Shown in pieces: positions 1 through 6,237 of a stretch of DNA of 7,076 nt. The notes below the pieces were generated by a model that had not been told where the DNA came from, searched no databases, and worked only from the letters and a program-made list of their open reading frames with translations. Location: positions 1 through 7,076 of the forward strand of contig CAMYOP010000144.1 in NCBI GenBank assembly GCA_947260045.1, given 5' to 3'. Positions within the stretch are counted from its first letter, which is position 1, and each line of letters starts with the position of its first letter. The stretch comes from an uncultured Desulfobulbaceae bacterium. GTDB lineage: Bacteria; Desulfobacterota; Desulfobulbia; Desulfobulbales; Desulfobulbaceae. Both the position numbers and the translations under genes were made by a program.

Positions 1-2700
1 CTGACTCCGCGAGAACAACGCAAAACAGCTGCCGGTAAGTGGAGCAAAGGTCGTTCCATAGCTCTAAGCCGCCTTATGGACCATCAGGAGCTCCCCTTTT
101 TAACTGAACAGGATTGCCGTATATGTGAATCTATCTATTTTAGCGGCGATACCTCCACCAAAAACAGCGGTTATGTCTTTAACACTGACAACGCCTTGAT
201 TGAACTTGTTGGGCACCCATTGGTCTTTCTTGAAAGCTCCCAGACAACTCCTGTTGAAATTGTTGCTGGAGAGCCCGAGCTCATGGTCGAAAAAGAGGAA
301 GAACATTTATTTATCCATTTTGCTCAGGATATTGGTAACGGCAAGGTAGCTGTATGGATGGAAACGCCTACCCGTTTCAGAATCATGAAGATTGAAGAGG
401 ATCATCTCCGTGTAGCGAGTATCACAGGACGTGATGGTTTACGTGTCCCGCTTGAAGCAAGTAAAAAAGCTCTTGATGCCATTGGCAACATGGCATCATT
501 TATGACAGTGCACTCGGCAATTGATTTTGACATTCAACAGGAAACGACCATCATTGAAGCCGATCCGACCATGCACATTCACATGATTCCCTATGGGAGC
601 GGTTTTCGATTGGAAATGTTTGTCCAGCCTTTTTCTCGCTCAGGTCCTTTTCTCAAGCCAGGTAAAGGTGTTGCCAACGTTATAGCCGAAGTAAACGGAA
701 GAAGGCTCCAGACCAAGCGTAACCTGCGCCTGGAGGAAGAAAAAGCTAGAGAAATCGAAGAAAGCTGTCCTATTCTTGACCTTGCCATTGATCTTGAGCA
801 GGAAAACGAACGGGAATGGCATCTGCTTGACCCTGAAGAATGTCTGCAGGCACTTTTGGAACTTGAAGAAATTCGCGACCGAGTCGTCCTAGAGTGGCCC
901 GAAGGAGAAAAAATAGCAGTCCGCAGGCAGGCAGGGGTAAACCAGCTCAACCTCAATATTCGTACCAGCCAGCAAGATTGGTTTGGCCTTACAGGACAGC
1001 TGGAAATTGACGGCGAAGAGGTTATCGAGCTTAAAACCCTTCTTGACAAGGTCAGAAAATCTCACTCAAGATTCATTCCAATGGGGGATGGTCAATTTGT
1101 AGCCCTGACCCAGGAATTCCGAAACCGTCTTGAAGAGCTTATCACTTACGGAGAAAGCGGCAAAGGCAAAGAAGATGATGAAATCCTGATTCATCCTTTA
1201 GCTGCTATAGCGCTTGATGATTTCACCAAAGAAGCACAAACAACAGCTGATGACGGCTGGCAGAAACAAATCAAATCCATCCAGCATGTACAAGATTTAG
1301 TGCCGGAGGTCCCATCAACCCTCCAGGCCGAACTAAGAGATTATCAGGCTGAAGGATTTGTCTGGATGACCAGACTTGCTCACCTTGGTATCGGTGCCTG
1401 TCTTGCTGATGATATGGGGCTTGGTAAAACGCTCCAGGCTATAACAGTAATTTTACGCCTGACAAAAGACAAACCTACCCTGGTGGTTGCCCCTACCTCT
1501 GTCTGCATGAACTGGGAGGCAGAAGTTAACAAGTTTGCTCCAACAATTACCATTCACGAGCTCACAGGTCAGGACCGGGAAGAAGTCGTAAAAAAATTAG
1601 GAAAATTTGATATATTAATAACTAGTTACACCCTTCTTCAACAGGAAATAGAACTCCTTTCCTCTATACAATGGCAGGTTGTTGTTCTTGATGAGGCCCA
1701 AGCTATTAAAAACGCAGCGACTAAGCGTTCAAGAGCTGCCATGCAATTGAAGGCTGATTTCCGTCTCATTACCACAGGTACTCCCATTGAGAACCACTTG
1801 GGAGAGCTTTGGAACCTCTTCCGATTTATTAATCCAGGCCTGCTCGGTACATTTAAACAATTTAATACTCGTTATGGCATCCCAATTGAAAAACATCATG
1901 ATCGTCATGCCAGGCTAAAACTCAAGAAACTGATTCGACCCTTTATGCTGCGGCGTATAAAGTCACAGGTTCTTGATGAATTACCGCCACGCACTGAAAT
2001 CACCTTGCATGTGGAAATGGATCCGAAAGAAATTCAATTCTACGAAGCAATTCGCCAGCAGGCGATTGAAAACATTGAAGGAAGTGCTGAAAAATCAGGA
2101 AGGCATCTTCAAATACTTGCAGAAATTATGCGCCTGAGAAGAGCTTGTTGCCATCCGAAACTTGTGATGGCAGATACTGACATACCTTCAACCAAGTTGA
2201 AAGTGTTTGCTGAGGTCGTGGAGGAGCTCCTGGGAGGCAGACATAAAGCCCTTGTTTTTAGCCAGTTCACCGGTCACCTTGCCCTTATCAGAGAATTTCT
2301 TGATGAAAAAGGTATCGTATACAAGTACCTGGATGGAACTACTCCAGCCAAAGAGCGCCAGCGCCAGGTTGAATCTTTCCAGGCAGGTGAAGGGGACCTT
2401 TTCCTCATCAGTCTCAAAGCAGGTGGTCTTGGCCTGAACCTAACTGCAGCAGACTATGTTATCCATATGGACCCCTGGTGGAATCCTGCAGTTGAGGATC
2501 AGGCAGCAGACAGAGCGCATCGCATTGGCCAGAAACGGCCGGTAACTGTCTATCGTCTGGTTACAGCAAACACTATTGAAGAAAAAATAGTGCGCCTGCA
2601 TCAGGAAAAACGCGATCTTGCCAACTCCCTGCTAGAAGGAACAGACGTCAGTGCCCGAATCAGTGCTGACGAACTCTTACAACTTATAAAAGAAAATTAA
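1..2700 (+). CDS. SNF2-family helicase-like ATPase, 5' end outside window
   Basis: This is the C-terminal part of a large bacterial SNF2/Rad54-type (superfamily 2) ATPase, a family that uses ATP to translocate on double-stranded DNA and remodel protein-DNA complexes. The frame is open from base 1. The first ATG, at 76, has no ribosome binding site, and the 25 codons before it (including KWSKGRSIAL) read like family sequence, so the true start lies upstream. Numbering from the ATG at 76: Walker A DDMGLGKT is at 445-452, motif Ia VVAPTS at 470-475, the DEAQ box at 539-542, motif III TTGTP at 566-570, motif IV ALVFSQF at 725-731, and motif VI QAADRAHRIGQ, with its arginine fingers, at 809-819. 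All motifs are intact, so an active ATPase is expected. About 400 residues precede the ATPase core. Residues 275-360 resemble the bacterial SNF2-associated domain; the rest I cannot name. A SWIM zinc finger, common at the N terminus of such proteins, would lie outside the window. The cellular role is unknown; RapA-like RNA polymerase recycling is one possibility. hisD follows after 9 nt. Confidence 0.93.
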   Translation: MTPREQRKTAAGKWSKGRSIALSRLMDHQELPFLTEQDCRICESIYFSGDTSTKNSGYVFNTDNALIELVGHPLVFLESSQTTPVEIVAGEPELMVEKEEEHLFIHFAQDIGNGKVAVWMETPTRFRIMKIEEDHLRVASITGRDGLRVPLEASKKALDAIGNMASFMTVHSAIDFDIQQETTIIEADPTMHIHMIPYGSGFRLEMFVQPFSRSGPFLKPGKGVANVIAEVNGRRLQTKRNLRLEEEKAREIEESCPILDLAIDLEQENEREWHLLDPEECLQALLELEEIRDRVVLEWPEGEKIAVRRQAGVNQLNLNIRTSQQDWFGLTGQLEIDGEEVIELKTLLDKVRKSHSRFIPMGDGQFVALTQEFRNRLEELITYGESGKGKEDDEILIHPLAAIALDDFTKEAQTTADDGWQKQIKSIQHVQDLVPEVPSTLQAELRDYQAEGFVWMTRLAHLGIGACLADDMGLGKTLQAITVILRLTKDKPTLVVAPTSVCMNWEAEVNKFAPTITIHELTGQDREEVVKKLGKFDILITSYTLLQQEIELLSSIQWQVVVLDEAQAIKNAATKRSRAAMQLKADFRLITTGTPIENHLGELWNLFRFINPGLLGTFKQFNTRYGIPIEKHHDRHARLKLKKLIRPFMLRRIKSQVLDELPPRTEITLHVEMDPKEIQFYEAIRQQAIENIEGSAEKSGRHLQILAEIMRLRRACCHPKLVMADTDIPSTKLKVFAEVVEELLGGRHKALVFSQFTGHLALIREFLDEKGIVYKYLDGTTPAKERQRQVESFQAGEGDLFLISLKAGGLGLNLTAADYVIHMDPWWNPAVEDQAADRAHRIGQKRPVTVYRLVTANTIEEKIVRLHQEKRDLANSLLEGTDVSARISADELLQLIKEN

Positions 2701-2709
2701 TTCAGTCAT

Positions 2710-4023
2710 ATGAAAATCAGAACCGAACTCTATAGCAGTGATTCCGGCCGGCTACTTCATGCTGGCTTACTTGATCGATTTGAAGATGCTGACACTGACT
2801 GCCAAAGCCTTGTGACTGAGATTTTAGAACGGATCAGACTTGAGGGTGATCAAGCTGTAGTCGACTACACCCGACAATTTGATGCACCCACACTAACCAG
2901 TGATACCTTACGGGTTACAGAAGAGGAATTTGCCCAGGCCCAACACGGTGTTGACAAAGAGTTTCGAGAAACTCTCCAATTTGCAGTAGAACGCATTCGT
3001 ACTTTTCATGAACGCGAAATGGAAGATTCCTGGTTTCAAACCAGCATTGACGGAACAATAACAGGTCGTTTGGTACGACCGGTTGATACTGCCGGACTCT
3101 ATGTCCCCGGCGGCCAAGGTGGATCCACCCCTCTTGTCTCATCGGTCCTCATGAACGGCATCCCTGCAGGCATTGCCGGGGTGAAACGCAGAATCATGGT
3201 AACTCCTCCAAACAAAGAGGGTCTCATCAATCCGGCGCTATTAGTTGCTGCTCAGGAAATAGGCATCAAGGAAGTCTATAAAACAGGTTCCGCCTGGGCA
3301 ATTGGTGCCCTTGCCTATGGCACACAAACTATTCCAAGAGTAGACGTTATTGTTGGTCCTGGAAATAAATATGTCACTGAAGCCAAGCGCCAGGTAAGTG
3401 GTAGAATTCGAATTGACATGATTGCCGGGCCTAGTGAAGTTCTCATCGTTGCTGACCAGTCGGCAAATCCTGCCTTTATTGCCGCTGACATGTTAGCACA
3501 GGCAGAGCATGATCCCCAAGCTCTCGCCCTTCTAATCACGACCAGTCAACAAGTGGCTGAAAATACCATTGCAGAACTGAAAAAACAACTGCCAGAATTG
3601 AGCAGATCAGATATTGCCAGAAGAGCGCTTGAAAATCGTGGAGCAATCCTTATCACCGACTCTGTTGAAGAAAGCATCTCTTTAGCAAATGACATTGCTA
3701 TCGAGCACCTGGAAATTCAGGTTGAAGACCCCTGGAAATGGGTCCCATTTATCAACCATGCCGGGGCAATCTTTCTTGGTTCACATACCCCAGAGGCCGC
3801 TGGTGACTATGTTGCCGGACCCAATCATGTTCTTCCGACAATGGGCACTGCGCGTATATCATCAGCTCTTGGAGTGGAAACATTTCTGAAGAAAAGCTCT
3901 ATAATTTCCTATTCCCGTCGGGCACTTGTCGCTGATGCTGAACACATTCAGAGGCTGGCTAGCCTGGAAGGTCTGAGTGCTCACGGCAACTCAGTTCGAA
4001 TCAGAGTTTCAGAAGAAAAATAG
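2710..4023 (+). CDS. hisD: histidinol dehydrogenase
   Basis: HisD is a cytoplasmic zinc enzyme that oxidises L-histidinol to L-histidine in two NAD+-dependent steps, the end of histidine biosynthesis. The 437-residue product has the usual length and is complete. The zinc ligands known from the E. coli enzyme (Q259, H262, D360, H419) correspond to Q264, H267, D366 and H425, and the catalytic pair E326-H327 to E332-H333 in IEHLE. The family signature IDMIAGPSEVLIVAD lies at 235-249, and YVPGG at 131-135 is also typical. One local difference is GSAWAI at 193-198, where E. coli has GGAQAI. The ATG at 2710 is 9 nt after the stop of the SNF2 gene and lacks a clear Shine-Dalgarno sequence, so translation may be coupled to the upstream gene. 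No other his gene is in the window, so hisD is separated from any main his operon. Homologues with other substrates exist (for example the sulfopropanediol dehydrogenase HpsN), but all HisD active-site residues checked are present here. Confidence 0.97.
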   Translation: MKIRTELYSSDSGRLLHAGLLDRFEDADTDCQSLVTEILERIRLEGDQAVVDYTRQFDAPTLTSDTLRVTEEEFAQAQHGVDKEFRETLQFAVERIRTFHEREMEDSWFQTSIDGTITGRLVRPVDTAGLYVPGGQGGSTPLVSSVLMNGIPAGIAGVKRRIMVTPPNKEGLINPALLVAAQEIGIKEVYKTGSAWAIGALAYGTQTIPRVDVIVGPGNKYVTEAKRQVSGRIRIDMIAGPSEVLIVADQSANPAFIAADMLAQAEHDPQALALLITTSQQVAENTIAELKKQLPELSRSDIARRALENRGAILITDSVEESISLANDIAIEHLEIQVEDPWKWVPFINHAGAIFLGSHTPEAAGDYVAGPNHVLPTMGTARISSALGVETFLKKSSIISYSRRALVADAEHIQRLASLEGLSAHGNSVRIRVSEEK

Positions 4024-4045
4024 AGAAGCTGGAAGAAAAGACGAG

Positions 4046-4879
4046 CTAGAGAACAAAGTCACCCTGTTCATCCTCAGAAAGCCCGACAACTACGATACCG
4101 GCCTTGTCGGCAGCCTGAACCATTTTATTCCGGTCAAAAAGAAGAGATTGTCCAGCTTCTACAGCCAAGACAGAGCCGTTCACACCAGCTATGGTTTCAA
4201 TTGTTTTCACACCCGTTGCGGGAAGATCAAAGCGAAAATCCTGATTTGGCTTTTTAAGTTTTACAATAACAGCTCCGGATCCGGCCAACTCACCACCTCT
4301 TTTGATCGCAGCGTCAGTTCCCTCTATGGCTTCCACTGCCAAAATACTTTTCTCCCGAACAACAACACACTGGCCAATATCAAGGCGACCAATTTCTTTG
4401 GCTATTTTCCAGCCATAACGTATATCTTCCAGCTGTACGGCAGATGGTTTTTTACGAGTCAGAATTCCTCTTGGGAACAGTAAGTGCTCAAGGTAGCAAG
4501 TTGAAGCAAGAACTCGTATCCCTTCTTTTTCCAAAGCATCGGCCACGGCCCGCAAAATTGCATCATCTTGTCTGATATCAATTTTATTCCAGAGGGTGAT
4601 TCCTTTTAAATCGGGTAGGATATCCCTGAAAATTCTTGTCTTGGTAATAGTCCCGGCAAAAACTATTTCTGATACATTCTCACTTCGAAAAAATTTTATG
4701 ATTTTGCCAAGTTGACCAAGTTTTACCCAACAGGTAATATCGGCAACAGTTTCAAGTTCCTGGAGTGATTCCCCTCTATGACCAATGGCAACAACTTTTC
4801 GTCCATTTTTCTTTGCTGCATCGGCAAATAAAAGAGGAAACTGTCCTCCGCCGGCTATAATCCCTATTGCACTTTCCAT
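4046..4879 (-). CDS. lpxI: UDP-2,3-diacylglucosamine diphosphatase LpxI
   Basis: LpxI (DUF1009 family) hydrolyses UDP-2,3-diacylglucosamine to lipid X and UMP, the fourth step of lipid A synthesis at the inner face of the cytoplasmic membrane. It is unrelated to LpxH and LpxG, which do the same job in other bacteria. The 277-residue product is close to the Caulobacter enzyme in length. It begins with the family hallmark IGIIAGGGQFPLLFA at 5-19. It also has FAGTITK at 74-80, DDAILRA at 105-111, GRLDIGQ at 164-170, AVEAIEGTDA at 181-190, and RFDLPATGVKTI at 216-227. D218 in the last motif probably matches the essential D225 of Caulobacter LpxI; I infer this from the motif, not from an alignment. 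It is the last gene of the lpxD-fabZ-lpxA-lpxI series, starting 20 nt after lpxA with no strong Shine-Dalgarno sequence, which suggests dependence on translation of lpxA. Its 3' end faces that of hisD. Confidence 0.95.
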   Translation of the reverse strand: MESAIGIIAGGGQFPLLFADAAKKNGRKVVAIGHRGESLQELETVADITCWVKLGQLGKIIKFFRSENVSEIVFAGTITKTRIFRDILPDLKGITLWNKIDIRQDDAILRAVADALEKEGIRVLASTCYLEHLLFPRGILTRKKPSAVQLEDIRYGWKIAKEIGRLDIGQCVVVREKSILAVEAIEGTDAAIKRGGELAGSGAVIVKLKKPNQDFRFDLPATGVKTIETIAGVNGSVLAVEAGQSLLFDRNKMVQAADKAGIVVVGLSEDEQGDFVL

Positions 4880-4899
4880 TGAAGATCTATGAAATGTAT

Positions 4900-5694
4900 T
4901 TAATCTTCTGTGCGTTTCACGACGCCACGTTTACTTGTCTGGAAAAAATCAATTAAGGTTTGCACCTCAGGACATCCTGTAACCTCTTCCTTTGTCTTCA
5001 CCAGGGCATCTTTTAAAAGAAGTTGTGGAGAACGGAATATAATCTTAAAGGCCTGATCAATCTTCGATATTGTCTCCCGGCTCATCCCTAGTCGGCGAAG
5101 GCCAATTTTATTGATACCTACAATACGCATTCTATTGCGAGTTCCAGTTAATATGACAAAGGGAGGAACATCCAGATTAATTCCTGAAAGACCTCCGACA
5201 TACGTATGTGCTCCAACACGGCAATACTGATGTATTGCCACCAGGCCGCCAAGACTTGCATGATCACCAACCTCTACATGTCCTCCCAAGGTAGCAACAT
5301 TTGCCAGGATAACATGATTACTGATAATACAGTCGTGAGCAACATGGGTATAAGCCATCAACATATTGGAGTTACCAATAACAGTTTTACTATTACCGGC
5401 AACTGTTCCCCTGTGAATCGAAGCATATTCACGGATAATATTATCGTCTCCAATGTGGAGTTCCGTCGGCTCGCCCTTATAAAGCATATCCTGAGGTTCA
5501 GCACCAATTGTTGTAAACGAGCCTATTTTATTCCTCTTTCCAATAGAAGTAATGCCGGACACAACCGCGTGAGAATCAACAACAGTATCTTCCCCTATGC
5601 TGACATCTGGTCCTATTATAGTGTAAGGGCCTACCGTAACACTAGGGTGTAAGTTTGCTTTTGAATCCACTATGGCTGCGGGATGTATGGTCAT
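4900..5694 (-). CDS. lpxA: acyl-ACP--UDP-N-acetylglucosamine O-acyltransferase LpxA
   Basis: LpxA is a cytoplasmic homotrimer that transfers an (R)-3-hydroxyacyl chain from ACP to the 3-OH of UDP-GlcNAc, the first step of lipid A synthesis. The 264-residue product (E. coli: 262) shows the expected hexapeptide-repeat left-handed beta-helix over about residues 1-185, followed by a helical C-terminal domain. H120 in HVAHDC corresponds to catalytic H125 of E. coli. H139 and H155 (IHQY) match H144 and H160. G168 in VGGLSG matches G173 of E. coli, the acyl-chain ruler; glycine there allows a C14-type chain, whereas methionine in Pseudomonas restricts it to C10. The sugar-nucleotide loop differs: it is about two residues longer, and the position of E. 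coli E200 is I197, while N195 and R201 match N198 and R204. The ATG is preceded by a fair Shine-Dalgarno site. fabZ lies 81 nt upstream and lpxI 20 nt downstream. Confidence 0.97.
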   Translation of the reverse strand: MTIHPAAIVDSKANLHPSVTVGPYTIIGPDVSIGEDTVVDSHAVVSGITSIGKRNKIGSFTTIGAEPQDMLYKGEPTELHIGDDNIIREYASIHRGTVAGNSKTVIGNSNMLMAYTHVAHDCIISNHVILANVATLGGHVEVGDHASLGGLVAIHQYCRVGAHTYVGGLSGINLDVPPFVILTGTRNRMRIVGINKIGLRRLGMSRETISKIDQAFKIIFRSPQLLLKDALVKTKEEVTGCPEVQTLIDFFQTSKRGVVKRTED

Positions 5695-5700
5695 GTTAAA

Positions 5701-5706
5701 TTCCTA
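5701..5706 (-). promoter_or_regulatory. ribosome binding site of lpxA
   Basis: On the minus strand the sequence TAGGAA ends 6 nt before the ATG of lpxA. It contains AGGA at normal Shine-Dalgarno spacing and supports the chosen start codon. It lies in the 81-nt gap after fabZ, so lpxA has its own initiation signal and need not depend on translation of fabZ. Confidence 0.6.
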
Positions 5707-5775
5707 TAAAAGGTAATCTGGTTGATCACCGTTACGACATTTAATAAAAATAAATCGGGTGAAGCAAAAAGATAA

Positions 5776-6234
5776 TCAGGCAAAGGTCGCCATCAACTCA
5801 GCCTCTGTCACAAGCTGATCATTCACATATGCTCTGCCTGTCATTTTACTGATTTTGGCTTTTTGTTTTATCAGGTCAAGCTTATATATAATTTGATCTC
5901 CCGGACGTACCATTTTTCGAAAACGAACCCCATCGAGCCCGGCAAAATAAATGAGTTTATTACCTATCAATTCAGGCATGGAAAGGTATGCCAGCAAGCC
6001 GCCAGCCTGTGCCATTCCTTCAAGGATCAGCACTCCAGGCATGACTGGCTCACCAGGAAAATGACCTTGAAAACATGGTTCGTTCATGGATACGTTTTTC
6101 AGGGCGCAAATTGATTTTGACTTTTCATAATTGATAACCCTGTCAACAAGAATAAAAGGATACCTATGCGGAAGCAGACTCAATATACCTTTTATATCTA
6201 TAGACATTTGGGGTGCTGCTATGTCTTCAGTCAT
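5776..6234 (-). CDS. fabZ: 3-hydroxyacyl-[acyl-carrier-protein] dehydratase FabZ
   Basis: FabZ is a cytoplasmic hotdog-fold enzyme that dehydrates (R)-3-hydroxyacyl-ACP to trans-2-enoyl-ACP in fatty acid elongation. Its substrate is also the acyl donor for LpxA and LpxD, which explains its place in this cluster. The product is 152 residues when started at the ATG at 6234. It has LPHRYPF at 21-27, the active-site loop FQGHFPGEPVMPGV with catalytic H58, and E72 in LILEGMAQA, the His/Glu pair of the family. An in-frame GTG directly before (6235-6237) would add one residue. The ATG is preferred because an AAGGAG motif sits 6 nt before it but only 3 nt before the GTG. A further ATG at 6207 (MSID) lacks this support. 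The gene begins 3 nt after the lpxD stop, with its ribosome binding site inside the lpxD coding end, so the two are almost certainly cotranscribed and probably translationally coupled. FabA is unlikely: length and motifs fit FabZ. Confidence 0.96.
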   Translation of the reverse strand: MTEDIAAPQMSIDIKGILSLLPHRYPFILVDRVINYEKSKSICALKNVSMNEPCFQGHFPGEPVMPGVLILEGMAQAGGLLAYLSMPELIGNKLIYFAGLDGVRFRKMVRPGDQIIYKLDLIKQKAKISKMTGRAYVNDQLVTEAELMATFA

Positions 6235-6237
6235 CAC

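Noticed and set aside
76..78. ATG at 76 as the start of the SNF2 gene
   Set aside because: The frame is open back to base 1 with family-like sequence (KWSKGRSIAL), and no ribosome binding site precedes the ATG, so it is an internal methionine.
591..1049. 152-codon open frame on the minus strand inside the SNF2 gene
   Set aside because: It is antisense to clearly coding sequence, and its product is a low-complexity serine/arginine-rich string with no family resemblance.
4083..4110. Hairpin CCGACAA/TTGTCGG as a terminator of hisD
   Set aside because: It has a 14-nt loop and no following T-run, and it lies within the lpxI coding sequence, so coding constraint or chance is the simpler explanation.
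3977..4483. 168-codon plus-strand open frame spanning the hisD end and lpxI
   Set aside because: It overlaps two well-supported genes, has no ribosome binding site, and the product resembles no family.
5206..5652. 148-codon plus-strand open frame opposite lpxA
   Set aside because: It is antisense to lpxA; the Asn/Ile/Ser-rich product reflects the complement of hexapeptide-repeat codons.
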